64,000 nucleotides of DNA from Bacteroidota bacterium (GCA_025998875.1 AP024675.1:2143549-2207548); one strand, 5' to 3'; numbered from the stretch's first letter, positions 44,128 to 52,872 are shown. The notes: generated by a model from the letters alone, not told the origin. Made by a program: numbers and translations.

Positions 44128-45539
44128 AGCGTGAGCACCTGCACCATGTTCGTTTTGCCCTTGACCGGCAGGGGCATACCGGCTGTGACCACCACCCGAT
44201 CCCCGGGCCGGGCCCATCCACGGCGCAAGAGCTCCTGGCGCACACGCTCAATGACCGCATCGGTGTGGGATTGAAAGGGCATGTGTATGCCCACGGTGCC
44301 CCGCACCAGATGCAGCAGAGCGGCCACATACGGGTTGTCCGAAAAGGCGAGGATCGGCACCCAAGGACGGTACTTTGCGATCATGCGGGCCGTTTTGCCG
44401 GAAAAAGTCAGGCAGGCAATAGCCCGCGCCCCGATCTGGGCAGCCAGCTCGCAGGCCGTAAAGCTGATGGCTTCGGTGACCTGATCCTCCTCGGCAGCAC
44501 CGGGGGCAAAAGGATGCGGGGCAAACAATTCCGGACGGGCCTCGGTGGCTTCGATAATGCGCGCCATCGTGCGTACGGCCTCGATCGGATAGCGCCCCAC
44601 GGCCGTTTCCGCCGAAAGCATAAGCGCATCGGCTCCGTCCAGCACGGCGTTGGCCACATCGGTGGCTTCGGCCCGCGTAGGACGTGGGTTTTCAATCATG
44701 GATTCAAGCATCTGGGTGGCTGTGATCACAGGACAGGCCCACTGTATGCTTTTTCGGATGATTTCTTTTTGCAATAACGGAACCATCTCAGGCGACACCT
44801 CGATCCCCAGATCCCCCCGCGCCACCATCACCCCGTCGGCTTCCCGCAGAATCTCCTCCAGCGCCTCTACCGCCTCCGGTTTCTCGATCTTGGCGATCAC
44901 CCCCGCCTGCCCGCCCAGCGCAGCTATCTCCTGACGCAAATGCCGCACGTCCGATCCGCGGCGCACAAAGGAGAGCGCCACCCACTCCACCCCCTGCTCC
45001 AGGGCAAAGCGCAGATCCCGCCGATCCTTCTCCGTCAAGGCCGGCAACCGAACCGGCACACGGGGTAGGTTCATCCCCTTACGGGAACGTAATACCCCTC
45101 CGACCTCCACACGCGTCAGCACCTCCCCATCCCGGGTCTCCAGTACGCGCAGCTCCAGCAAACCATCATCGAGCAAAATCCGATCTCCCGGCCGCACATC
45201 CTCGGCCAGATGCGCGTAATCCGTACTCAGGCGCTCGGCTGTGCCCTCTACGGGCTGGGTCGTCACGACCACATGCCGACCCGGATGCAGCTCGACCGCA
45301 CCGCCGGCCACAGGGCCGATGCGGATCTTGGGCCCCTGCAGGTCGAACAGAATCGGTACCACCCGGCCCAGCTCGCGGGCGGCCTCTCGCACCGCTTGGA
45401 TCAGACGAGCATGCTCCTCATGCTCCCCGTGGGAGGCGTTGAGCCGGGCCACATCCATACCCGCCTCGATGAGCGCGCGGATCCGATCCGGACTGTGGCT
45501 GGCCGGACCCAGGGTGCAAACGATCTTTGTATGCCGCAT
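44124..45539 (-). CDS. pyk: Pyruvate kinase
   Basis: This 471-residue glycolytic enzyme converts phosphoenolpyruvate and ADP to pyruvate and ATP. Visible motifs are KIVCTLGPASHSPDRIRALI, RLNASHGEHEEH, LFDLQGPKIRIGP, the catalytic-lysine segment GVIAKIEKPEAVEAL and VARGDLGIEV. The ATQMLESMIENPRPTRAEAT segment is present as well. The C-terminal regulatory domain is present (LTFSGKTARMIAKYRP). It lies 2 nt after the sirtuin gene and is coupled to the SprE-like gene downstream. Confidence 0.96.
   Translation of the reverse strand: MRHTKIVCTLGPASHSPDRIRALIEAGMDVARLNASHGEHEEHARLIQAVREAARELGRVVPILFDLQGPKIRIGPVAGGAVELHPGRHVVVTTQPVEGTAERLSTDYAHLAEDVRPGDRILLDDGLLELRVLETRDGEVLTRVEVGGVLRSRKGMNLPRVPVRLPALTEKDRRDLRFALEQGVEWVALSFVRRGSDVRHLRQEIAALGGQAGVIAKIEKPEAVEALEEILREADGVMVARGDLGIEVSPEMVPLLQKEIIRKSIQWACPVITATQMLESMIENPRPTRAEATDVANAVLDGADALMLSAETAVGRYPIEAVRTMARIIEATEARPELFAPHPFAPGAAEEDQVTEAISFTACELAAQIGARAIACLTFSGKTARMIAKYRPWVPILAFSDNPYVAALLHLVRGTVGIHMPFQSHTDAVIERVRQELLRRGWARPGDRVVVTAGMPLPVKGKTNMVQVLTL
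44769..44780 (-). repeat. Recurrent AT-rich 12-mer, copy 2
   Basis: CCGTTATTGCAA on the minus strand inside pyk, identical over 12 bases to the copy at 7973. Confidence 0.4.
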
Positions 45540-45541
45540 CT

Positions 45542-46270
45542 TCAGCTCTCCAGCATGCTCCAGAGGGCTTCCAGGGCCACCGTGGCCCGCTCACGGATGG
45601 CATCGTGCACGCGCCCGGAGAGCGGGGTCTCTTCCGGGTTGATCTCCACCACATAAGCCCCCGATTCGAGGGCGATCTCCGGCAGCCAGGCGGCCGGATA
45701 GACCACCGCCGAAGTACCCACGACGAGAAACACCTCCGCCCTCCGAGCAGCCGCTTCGGCCCGGGACCAGGCCTCCTGTGGCAGAGGCTCCCCGAACCAG
45801 ACCACATCGGGCCGGACCAGCCCCCCGCAGTCCGGACAGCGGGGTACAGCCTGCGGCTCGTCGTCTTCCTCCTGCCAGGGGCGAGCGCAGGCAATGCAGT
45901 AATTGCGCTCCAGATTGCCGTGCAGCTCGATGAGGTTGCGGCTTCCCGCGCGGCGATGCAGGTTATCGACGTTCTGGGTGATCAGCGTAAAATCCGGATA
46001 GCGGTCCTCGAGCGCGGCCAGGATCCGATGCGCCGCGTTCGGTTGCACCTGGCGTATGATCTGGCGCCGGTGCGCATACCAGGCCCAGACCAGATCCGGA
46101 TTGCGCAAAAACGCCTCCACTCGAGCCAGCTCTTCAGGGCGAAACCGGGACCACAGTCCTTCGGGACTGCGAAAGGTAGGCACCCCGCTTTCGGCCGAAA
46201 CCCCGGCCCCGGTCAACACAGCCAGCCGCCGGGCCTCTCGCAGGCGCCGGATCGTCTCAACGCGATACAT
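45542..46270 (-). CDS. cobB: NAD-dependent protein deacylase (sirtuin, class III)
   Basis: This 242-residue sirtuin removes acyl groups from lysine using NAD. ATG 46270 (MYRVETIRRLREARRLAVL) is preferred to an upstream TTG. Motifs are GAGVSAESGVPTFRSPEGLW, TQNVDNLHRRAG, catalytic H117 (ELHGNL) and a zinc site at C125, C128, C145 and C148. Y65 and R68 (WYAHRR) form the Y-x-x-R pair of SIRT5-like desuccinylases, so acidic acyl groups may be preferred. It overlaps the pseudouridine synthase gene by 14 nt and precedes pyk by 2 nt. Confidence 0.93.
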   Translation of the reverse strand: MYRVETIRRLREARRLAVLTGAGVSAESGVPTFRSPEGLWSRFRPEELARVEAFLRNPDLVWAWYAHRRQIIRQVQPNAAHRILAALEDRYPDFTLITQNVDNLHRRAGSRNLIELHGNLERNYCIACARPWQEEDDEPQAVPRCPDCGGLVRPDVVWFGEPLPQEAWSRAEAAARRAEVFLVVGTSAVVYPAAWLPEIALESGAYVVEINPEETPLSGRVHDAIRERATVALEALWSMLES

Positions 46271-47252
46271 GCGGACGCAGGCGTTCAATCACCTCAGCCA
46301 TATCCTTCGGCAGGTGGTCCTCAAACTCCAGCCACTGCCCCGTTACCGGATGCCGGAAGGCGAGCCGATAGGCGTGCAGGGCTTGGCGGGGCAGGATCCG
46401 AAGCAGCTCCTCATAGAAGGACCGATACCGCGCCCCTTCGGCTCCGTAACGCAACGTGCGCCCGCCGTAGACCGGATCGCCAAAGACCGGATGCCCCACC
46501 CAGGCGCAGTGCACCCGGATCTGGTGCGTGCGGCCGGTCAGCAGGCGTAGCTCCAACAGCGCCAGCCTCTCAAAGGCCTCCAGCACCCGATACCGGGTCA
46601 CGGCCGGTTTTCCCGTAGGCAGGACGGCCATGCGCTTGCGGTCTCGGGGGGAACGCCCTATAGGCCCCTCGATCTCTCCTTCGGCTCTGGCGGGTATCCC
46701 CCAGACGAGCGCCCAGTAGCGGCGGTCCAGCGTGCGGAGCTGAAACTGCCGGGCCAGCGCGGCATGCACTCGTTCCTCTTTGGCCACCACGAGCAATCCC
46801 GAGGTATCCTTATCGAGTCGATGCACGATGCCGGGCCGCACGGGATCCGGCCCCGGGCTGCGGCCGATGTGGGCCAAAAGTCCGTTTACGAGCGTACCGC
46901 TCCAGTGTCCGAAGGCCGGATGTACGACCAGGCCCGGGGGCTTGGAGAGCACCATGAGGTGCTCGTCCTCATAGCGAATATCCAGCGCCATCGGCTCAGG
47001 ACGCACCTCTGGTGGGGAGGGCCGGGGGATGAGCAGTTCGATTCGGTCTCCAGCGCGCACGCGATAACCGGCTTTGCGCACCTCTACACCCGAGACCCGT
47101 ACCCATCCGGCCTCGATAGCCGCTTGCACCCGGGAGCGTGTGGCATTTTCCACGTGTCGGGTGATGTAGACATCTAGCCGTTCCCGTTCCCGGTAGCCCG
47201 GGGGCACCTGGAGCCGGATCCATCGTCCCTCAGTTACCCGCTCCTCCAGCAT
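46257..47252 (-). CDS. rluD: Ribosomal large-subunit pseudouridine synthase, RluD type
   Basis: This 331-residue enzyme has an N-terminal S4-like RNA-binding domain (RLDVYITRHVENATRSRVQA). The catalytic motif is GIVHRLDKDTSGLLVVAKE with the nucleophilic Asp. The length and S4 domain fit RluD, which modifies helix 69 of 23S rRNA; related RluC-type specificity cannot be ruled out. It overlaps the lipoprotein gene upstream by 23 nt and the sirtuin downstream by 14 nt. Confidence 0.92.
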   Translation of the reverse strand: MLEERVTEGRWIRLQVPPGYRERERLDVYITRHVENATRSRVQAAIEAGWVRVSGVEVRKAGYRVRAGDRIELLIPRPSPPEVRPEPMALDIRYEDEHLMVLSKPPGLVVHPAFGHWSGTLVNGLLAHIGRSPGPDPVRPGIVHRLDKDTSGLLVVAKEERVHAALARQFQLRTLDRRYWALVWGIPARAEGEIEGPIGRSPRDRKRMAVLPTGKPAVTRYRVLEAFERLALLELRLLTGRTHQIRVHCAWVGHPVFGDPVYGGRTLRYGAEGARYRSFYEELLRILPRQALHAYRLAFRHPVTGQWLEFEDHLPKDMAEVIERLRPHVSR

Positions 47253-47811
47253 GGCGCAATCGGATGCGTGCCCGAATCCGCTCCAGCTCCGGTCCGAAGC
47301 TACCCCACAGGGAGTCCGGAGCGGAAAGCGTCACGGAGACGACGTGATGATCCGGAGTCAAAAAAGCCGCCTGTATGGCGTGCAACAGCTCCCCTCTGCC
47401 GGGCACAAGCAGATGCCCTTCGACTTCGTGTGCTTCCTGCCCGGCGATGTGCGTGCGGCGCTCTTCGAGGATGTCCGCATGGGGATCCAGGGCGGTCTGC
47501 TTGATCAAACGCTGGCGAAGGAGCTCCAGCGACAGCGTATCGCGCTCCGGTACGTAGGGTGCAGCCCGCACAACGAAGTTGTTGTAGGTTATGGGCATAT
47601 CCGCAGCACGGGCCCGAAGCTCGTACCAGCGCCACTCCCCCCGCCACCCAGCCGGCAACCAGACCTCGACCGACTCCCGACCCAGCACGAAGACAGAATC
47701 CCGCTCCAGCGTGAAGCGGCGCACGCCGGGAGCGGAGCTGGATTCGCGCTCTACGCGGGCGCAACCCCAGAGGAGCAACAGGCTAAAGAAGATCCCGCTC
47801 GTATAACGCAT
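47230..47811 (-). CDS. Hypothetical lipoprotein
   Basis: This 193-residue protein starts at ATG 47811 with a lipobox (SLLLLWGC). The mature part is a single mixed alpha/beta domain. Its recognisable end is EAHEVEGHLLVPGRGELLHA followed by AAFLTPDHHVVSVTLSAPDS, and it resembles small lipoproteins that carry a PsbP/LpqN-like fold. No function can be assigned. Its start lies within the GNAT gene (29-nt overlap) and its end within rluD. Confidence 0.75.
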   Translation of the reverse strand: MRYTSGIFFSLLLLWGCARVERESSSAPGVRRFTLERDSVFVLGRESVEVWLPAGWRGEWRWYELRARAADMPITYNNFVVRAAPYVPERDTLSLELLRQRLIKQTALDPHADILEERRTHIAGQEAHEVEGHLLVPGRGELLHAIQAAFLTPDHHVVSVTLSAPDSLWGSFGPELERIRARIRLRHAGGAGN

Positions 47812-48238
47812 AGGCAGTCCGATAAAACCCCAGGTGCTCGTATATGCCCATGGCCGACCCGTTGCGCTCATGCACGTACAGGCGCAAGGCGCAGACCTCC
47901 GCCGAGGTCCGAGCCGCCTCCAGAATCCGGTCCAACAGGGCGCTAAAAAGACCACGGCCACGCCAGTCGGGCACGATGTACAGGCTCTGCAGCCACCAGA
48001 AATATCCGGCTCGCCAATCGCTCCATTCCCGCGTAACGAGCGCCTGCCCGATGGGCCTATCCGCCTCGAGGATCCAGTACTGCCCCTTGTGCGGATCCCG
48101 CAAGACGGCTTCTACCCCGCGGCGCACGACCCGGGGGTCGAGCTCCAGAGATTCGGACTCCCGGGCCAACGCCACATTGAAGGCAACAATCGCTTCCAGA
48201 TCTTCTCTGGATGCCGGTCGTATGCGAAAACGGCTCAC
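47783..48238 (-). CDS. GNAT-family N-acetyltransferase
   Basis: This 151-residue protein starts at GTG 48238, which shares its TGA with the stop of the acyltransferase gene. It begins RFRIRPASREDLEAIVAFN and has the acetyl-CoA-binding region LQSLYIVPDWRGRGLFSALL. The later YVHERNGSAMGIYEHLGFYR is the usual GNAT end. The substrate is unknown. It sits in a chain of overlapping genes. Confidence 0.9.
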   Translation of the reverse strand: MSRFRIRPASREDLEAIVAFNVALARESESLELDPRVVRRGVEAVLRDPHKGQYWILEADRPIGQALVTREWSDWRAGYFWWLQSLYIVPDWRGRGLFSALLDRILEAARTSAEVCALRLYVHERNGSAMGIYEHLGFYRTAYALYERDLL

Positions 48239-49035
48239 AGCTTCCAACCCTGGTTTTCCAGTCGCTGTTCCTCGGGAACGGGTCCAGAGGGACGGGCGGG
48301 TATGCCCTTGTAGATGAGCCCCGCCTCCGCGTTACGGGTAAGCAGCGCGCCGGCTCCGATCAGGGCATCCTGCCCGATTTCAACCCCCGGCAAAATGGTG
48401 GCATGTACCCCGATACGCCCCCCGCGACGCACGGTCACCCCGCGAAAGTGCCGGAATCGCTCCGCCGTGCGGCCGGCAAACGGATCGTTGCTGGTTGCCA
48501 CACAGGGCGCCAGGAACACGTAGTCCTCCAGCGTAGAGTAGGCGGTCAGGTATGCGTTGGTTTCTAATTTACAATAACGGCCTATGAAGCAGTCATTCTC
48601 CACCGCCACCCCGCGACCGATAATCGTGCCCTCCCCGACCTGCACCCGCTCCCGCACCGTGGCCAGATCCGCAATCAGCACCTGCGGACCAATTCGCGCC
48701 CCCGCATACACGACCGCATGCGCTCCGATCAGGCATCGATCCCCGATCTCCGCCGGAGGCACCTCCTCCGTGCGGGTGACCGCGCTCCGAAGGGCGCGCA
48801 TGGGCCGCTTGCCGATAACGGCATGATCGTCGACGCGCACCCCTTCGCCGATACGCGACCCGCCGTGAATGACCACATGATGCCCGATACGACAGCCTCT
48901 GCCAATACGCACCCCGGGTCCGATCACCACAAACGCCCCCAGCTCCGTCTCCGGACCGATCTCCGCGGTGGGATCGATCCAGCGGGGGGGCGCTACGGAG
49001 TCAGACGGGGCAGAATCTCTCGCAGCCGGTGCCAT
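48235..49035 (-). CDS. Hexapeptide-repeat acyltransferase (left-handed beta helix)
   Basis: This 266-residue protein starts at ATG 49035 after GGAGGA, inside the end of the HIT gene. Hexapeptide repeats run from about residue 25 to 235 (IDPTAEIGPETELGAFVVIG, GVRIGRGCRIG, GGRIGVHATILPGVEIG). The APCVATSNDPFAG loop is like those of sugar N- or O-acetyltransferases. It lacks the clear signature of LpxA or GlmU, so the substrate may be a nucleotide sugar or surface glycan. Codons around 48560-48585 are unusually AT-rich. Confidence 0.82.
   Translation of the reverse strand: MAPAARDSAPSDSVAPPRWIDPTAEIGPETELGAFVVIGPGVRIGRGCRIGHHVVIHGGSRIGEGVRVDDHAVIGKRPMRALRSAVTRTEEVPPAEIGDRCLIGAHAVVYAGARIGPQVLIADLATVRERVQVGEGTIIGRGVAVENDCFIGRYCKLETNAYLTAYSTLEDYVFLAPCVATSNDPFAGRTAERFRHFRGVTVRRGGRIGVHATILPGVEIGQDALIGAGALLTRNAEAGLIYKGIPARPSGPVPEEQRLENQGWKL
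48569..48580 (-). repeat. Recurrent AT-rich 12-mer, copy 3
   Basis: CCGTTATTGTAA on the minus strand, one base different from the copies at 7973 and 44769, and read in a different frame from both. Confidence 0.4.
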
Positions 49036-49490
49036 GTCTCCTCCAGGGCTTCTGAGATCACCTTGACCTCCCCCAGAACGGGCATGAAGTTCGTATCCCC
49101 GTTCCATCGGGGTACAATGTGCAGATGCACATGATCCTCAATCCCCGCCCCGGCCACGCGCCCCAGGTTCATGCCCAGATTGTACCCATGCGGCCGCATG
49201 AGCTCATCGAGCGCCCGAATGGCCAGGCGAGCCGCCCGCCACAGCTCCAGCAGCTCGGCCTCATCCAGCTCCAGCAACGAGCCCACGTGCCGATAGGGTA
49301 CGGCCATCAGGTGGCCGCTGTTGTATGGATACAGGTTCAGGATCAAAAACACACGCTCCCCTCGCCAGACTACCAGGCTCTCGGGGCTATCCGGCTCCCG
49401 GGATCGGGAGCAGAAAATGCATGCCCCCTTCTGTTCCTCCTTGAACGAGGCGATATAGCGCGAACGCCAGGGCGAAAAAAGCCGTTCCAT
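48993..49490 (-). CDS. HIT-family nucleotide hydrolase/transferase
   Basis: This 165-residue protein has the histidine triad in HVHLHIVPRW, the FCSRSREPDSPE start and the LNLYPYNSGHLMAVPYRH motif. Family members hydrolyse or transfer AMP from adenylylated substrates, such as Ap4A phosphorylases. AGG lies just before the ATG. It is the likely first gene of the long overlapping operon toward pyk, after a weak terminator-like hairpin. Confidence 0.93.
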   Translation of the reverse strand: MERLFSPWRSRYIASFKEEQKGACIFCSRSREPDSPESLVVWRGERVFLILNLYPYNSGHLMAVPYRHVGSLLELDEAELLELWRAARLAIRALDELMRPHGYNLGMNLGRVAGAGIEDHVHLHIVPRWNGDTNFMPVLGEVKVISEALEETWHRLREILPRLTP

Positions 49491-49514
49491 AGGCCTCTAT
49501 GTGCGGGCAGGGCT

Positions 49515-49544
49515 TTTAAAAATATGCGCCTCCGCGCCGGGCGC
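49515..49544 (-). terminator. Weak terminator-like hairpin after bshB1
   Basis: On the minus strand GCGCC (49544-49540) pairs with GGCGC (49530-49526) around a 9-nt loop, followed by ATATTTTT. The short stem makes it only a candidate. Confidence 0.4.
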
Positions 49545-50291
49545 TCAACGCGGGGGACGGGAGGCAAAAACCTGCATGAGATCATCCACGCGCAGAGGCC
49601 ACCTCTGGTAGCGAAAGCCTTCCCCATAGGCGGCCCCGATGAGCAGACCGAAATGCCGCAGCCGGCCAACGAGCCCTTCCCAGAAGCGATCCGTGGACAG
49701 GAGCGTCGGGGGATCCTCTCCGCCATAGGACGGATTGAAGACCTGGGAGGCATAAGCGCGCACGGCCTGCAGGCGCTCTTCGATCACATCGGAGATATCC
49801 ACCACGAAATGCGGCCGTAGATCGTCGTGTTGCAGATAATGCAGGATGTGATACGGCCTCCAGGGCTGTTGCGGACTGCCGTCCTCTTCGGTGGTCTCGA
49901 TGCGCCGAAGACCGGCATAGAAGGCGGCCTCCACGACAAGTCGGGCGGCGTGTTCGTGATCCGGATGCCGGTCCGTGGGGGCGTTGATGAGGATCAGATG
50001 CGGCCGGTAGCGACGCAACAGGCGGATCACCGCCAGCCGGGCCTCCCGGCTCAGCGGAATGTCTCCATCGGGCAGCCCCAGGTTCTCTCGCACCCGCAGG
50101 CCCAGGATACGCGAGGCCTCTTCGGCCTCTCGGGCGCGGATCTCCGGCGTGCCCCGCGTGCCCAGTTCTCCGCGCGTCAGGTCCACGATACCGGTCCGGT
50201 ATCCGGCCCGGGCAAGCTTAATGAGCGTGCCGCCGCAGGAAAGCTCCACATCGTCCGGATGGGCGGCAAAAGCCAGTACATCCAGCTGCAT
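49545..50291 (-). CDS. bshB1: Bacillithiol biosynthesis deacetylase
   Basis: This 248-residue PIG-L/LmbE enzyme removes the acetyl group from GlcNAc-malate in bacillithiol synthesis. ATG 50291 (MQLDVLAFAAHPDDVELSCG) reproduces the family start. AHPDD supplies the zinc ligands and catalytic Asp. The stretch GIVDLTRGELGTRGTPEIRA, the ENLGLPDGDIP motif and TDRHPDHEHAARL with the third zinc ligand match the BshB1 subgroup closely. bshA and bshC are not in the window. Confidence 0.9.
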   Translation of the reverse strand: MQLDVLAFAAHPDDVELSCGGTLIKLARAGYRTGIVDLTRGELGTRGTPEIRAREAEEASRILGLRVRENLGLPDGDIPLSREARLAVIRLLRRYRPHLILINAPTDRHPDHEHAARLVVEAAFYAGLRRIETTEEDGSPQQPWRPYHILHYLQHDDLRPHFVVDISDVIEERLQAVRAYASQVFNPSYGGEDPPTLLSTDRFWEGLVGRLRHFGLLIGAAYGEGFRYQRWPLRVDDLMQVFASRPPR

Positions 50292-50377
50292 AGCCCGCTC
50301 GTCGTTGCAGGGCGAAGCTACAGCTGGCAGGGCCGAAGCCGCCAGTCCGGGCATAGAACACATGTATCTTTGCTCTG

Positions 50378-50995
50378 ATGCGCAAGCGCTTGCCCCACGA
50401 AATCCCGCGGGCCGATCCGCAGCTCCTGCATCGGCTGCCCAGACATCCCATCGTGGTGGTGGCGGAGAACATCCGAAGCCTCCACAACGTGGGTTCCCTT
50501 TTTCGCACCGCCGACGGCGCTCGGATCGAGAAGCTCTACCTTACCGGCTTTACCGGAACCCCGGAGCGGGCCGAGGTGCGCAAAACGGCCCTCGGCGCAG
50601 AAGAGGCCGTTCCCTGGCAACATCATCCCGACACGCCGGAGCTGCTCGCCTCCCTGCGCGCATCCGGCTACCGGATCGCCGCTCTGGAACTCACCGACCA
50701 GAGCCGCTCTTACCTGGACGTGCAGGCCGAGGATTTCCCCCTGGCCCTTGTGGTGGGCAACGAATTGACCGGGGTCTCGGATGCCGCCCTGCAGCTATGC
50801 GATTTCGCCCTCGAGATCCCACAATACGGCCTCAAGCACTCCCTCAACGTGGCCGTGGCCTTCGGGATCGCGGTCTTTGCGCTTGTGCACCGCTACCGCG
50901 AGGCGTGTGGACTTCCGGAGTTTTTCGATCCAGAACGGGAGGCCACACTCCCCTTCCCCACCCGCCCTCCTGTCCCGGATCGCAAAACGCGCTGA
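50378..50995 (+). CDS. SpoU-family RNA 2'-O-methyltransferase
   Basis: This 205-residue SPOUT methyltransferase has the three family motifs: ENIRSLHNVGSLFRTADG, LVVGNELTGVSDAAL and IPQYGLKHSLNVAVAFGIAV. It forms the trefoil-knot SAM site. It lacks an N-terminal RNA-binding extension, so it could act on tRNA (TrmH or TrmL type) or rRNA. It starts 87 nt from the divergent bshB1 start. Confidence 0.92.
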   Translation: MRKRLPHEIPRADPQLLHRLPRHPIVVVAENIRSLHNVGSLFRTADGARIEKLYLTGFTGTPERAEVRKTALGAEEAVPWQHHPDTPELLASLRASGYRIAALELTDQSRSYLDVQAEDFPLALVVGNELTGVSDAALQLCDFALEIPQYGLKHSLNVAVAFGIAVFALVHRYREACGLPEFFDPEREATLPFPTRPPVPDRKTR

Positions 50996-51057
50996 GGAGT
51001 CCGGCAACCAGGTCCGGATCGCAGGGGACACAGCGAAGTCCTCAGCCCGCACGACCC

Positions 51058-52053
51058 CTACCCCGCCCACTGGAGCCCCTGCAGAGGTCGCCAGCGCCTG
51101 TCCAGGCGCCATAGGCCCAGCTCCCGGGCGTAGGCCACCGCTTCGGCCCATTCCTCATCCGTGATTGGTCGCTTGAGCTCCGGATAACGCCCCTGGGCCA
51201 CAAGCCCGGCCGGGTGGTATTGATCCATAAGGTTAACATACGTATCCGGTCCGAGCTCCTCGGCGATCCATTCCAGAATCCGCCGCGTATCTTCCAGCCC
51301 ACCGGGCATGATGAGGTGTCGGATCAGCAGCCCGCGCAGGGCCAACCCGTCTTCGTCGACCACCAGAGGCCCCACCTGCCGGTACATCTCCCGGATGGCC
51401 TGTCGGGCCACCTCGGGGTAATCGGGGGCCTTCAGGTAGCGTCGAGCCTTCTCCGGATCCCAGTACTTGAAATCGGGCATGTAGATATCCACAACCCCGT
51501 CGAGAAGCTGGAGGCTTTCCATGCTGTCGTAAGCGCTTGTGTTGTATACGATGGGCAACCGCAGACCCTCTTCGACGGCCAGCAACAGGGCCTCCAGTAC
51601 CTGGGGCACGACATGTTCCGGGGTAACCCAGTTCAGATTGTGGCAACCCCTCTCCTGCAGATACAGAAACACGCGCGCCAGCTGCTCCGGCCGGAGGGGA
51701 AGAGCACCCCGATTGAGGCGGCTGATTTCGAAATTCTGGCAGAAGACGCACTTGAGGTTACAGCGCCCGAAAAACACGGTGCCGCTGCCGCGCCATCCGC
51801 GCAGGCAGTCCTCCTCCCCGAAGTGGGGAAAGTAGCTGGCCACGTCCGCATACCGACCCGAGGCGCACACGCCCAGCTGACCCCCCGTGCGGTCCACATC
51901 GCAATATCGGGGACAGACCCGGCAGGTGCGCAGCATGCGCAGAGCTTTCTCCACCTTCCGGGCCAGCATACCGGAGCGATACGCCTCCAGGTAAGCGGGC
52001 TCAAAAGACGCTCGCGGTCGCACAAACCCCGAGAAAATCTCCGGCAGCGTCAC
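51058..52053 (-). CDS. Radical SAM protein, PflX-like (COG1313)
   Basis: This 331-residue protein has the radical SAM cluster motif C98-x3-C102-x2-C105 (FFGRCNLKCVFCQNFEIS). A second cysteine cluster precedes it (CRVCPRYCDV ... GVCASGR, residues 44-63). The sequence closely follows the PflX/COG1313 group of putative pyruvate formate-lyase activase homologues (CHNLNWVTPEHVVPQVLEAL, VDIYMPDFKYWD, RHLIMPG). No glycyl-radical enzyme is nearby. The true target is unknown, and the NYN protein 9 nt upstream is its likely operon partner. Confidence 0.9.
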   Translation of the reverse strand: MTLPEIFSGFVRPRASFEPAYLEAYRSGMLARKVEKALRMLRTCRVCPRYCDVDRTGGQLGVCASGRYADVASYFPHFGEEDCLRGWRGSGTVFFGRCNLKCVFCQNFEISRLNRGALPLRPEQLARVFLYLQERGCHNLNWVTPEHVVPQVLEALLLAVEEGLRLPIVYNTSAYDSMESLQLLDGVVDIYMPDFKYWDPEKARRYLKAPDYPEVARQAIREMYRQVGPLVVDEDGLALRGLLIRHLIMPGGLEDTRRILEWIAEELGPDTYVNLMDQYHPAGLVAQGRYPELKRPITDEEWAEAVAYARELGLWRLDRRWRPLQGLQWAG

Positions 52054-52062
52054 GGCTCATCC

Positions 52063-52740
52063 CTACAAGGCAACCCCCCATCTGCGCTCGTCCGGATCGG
52101 CGTACGGATTTCCGGACTGCTCGGCCTGCGGGGTCGGTGTGTATTCCTGCTGAGAGAGCCCCCGATTCGGAGCGGCCTCCTCGGGCTCGCCGACATCCCC
52201 CTGCCGATCCTCTCGCAGCACAAAGGGGTCGGGGATCTCGGGCAGGTGGGTAAAGAGATCGACCGTATAGAGGAGCTCCGGGGCCGTCGTCTCCCGAAAG
52301 GCGATGATCTCCACCCGGCGACCCATATCCATGACCGCCTCGACCAGGTCCAGCAGATGCCCGTTGCCGGAACAGATGACGACCACATCGAGATGGGGCA
52401 ACAGGCGCAGTATATCGGCCGCAATCCCCATATCCCAGAGGCCGTGATAGCTGACCTGGATGGGCCAGATGTTTGCCTCCGGCGGCCGCCTCCGGCGCCG
52501 GACTCGGTACCCCAGCGTGGAGAGCTTGTAGATGAACGGACGGCTGCGAAAGTCGTCTTCCTGTTCGATCACATAGGCCGTGGCCCGCACCAGACGCCTT
52601 TTGCCCACTGCGAAAGCAAGCAGGCTCTCGAAGTTCACGTTTCGGCCATAGAATTCTCGGCTGGATCGATAAAGGTTTTCCGTGTCCACAAATACGCCCA
52701 CACGCAGGTTGTGCCTATTTCCCTGCTGAACGATGCCCAT
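52063..52740 (-). CDS. NYN-domain (LabA-like) putative RNase
   Basis: This 225-residue protein begins at ATG 52740 after AGGAG. It has a NYN fold: VGVFVDTENLYRSSREFYG (first Asp) near residues 16-34 and WDMGIAADILRLLPHLDVVV (second Asp). SGNGHLLDLVEAVMDMGRRV with the third polar site follows. This fold is related to PIN nucleases. The last 55 residues are an acidic, proline- and glutamine-rich disordered tail. The tail and the operon with a radical SAM enzyme offer no clear role. Confidence 0.85.
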   Translation of the reverse strand: MGIVQQGNRHNLRVGVFVDTENLYRSSREFYGRNVNFESLLAFAVGKRRLVRATAYVIEQEDDFRSRPFIYKLSTLGYRVRRRRRPPEANIWPIQVSYHGLWDMGIAADILRLLPHLDVVVICSGNGHLLDLVEAVMDMGRRVEIIAFRETTAPELLYTVDLFTHLPEIPDPFVLREDRQGDVGEPEEAAPNRGLSQQEYTPTPQAEQSGNPYADPDERRWGVAL

Positions 52741-52872
52741 AAGCGTGCTCCTATGCTTGCTCCCGGGACTACACCGGCTCGATGAAGAAACTCTGTCCAG
52801 AATATCTCCTGGCGGCTTGAATAGTTCCGGATAAGCGGTATTTATTTTCGCGCCTGTACAAGAGGAGCGCTT

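Noticed and set aside
51214-52785. 523-codon plus-strand open frame opposite the radical SAM and NYN genes
   Set aside because: It spans two well-supported genes on the other strand and shows no family features.
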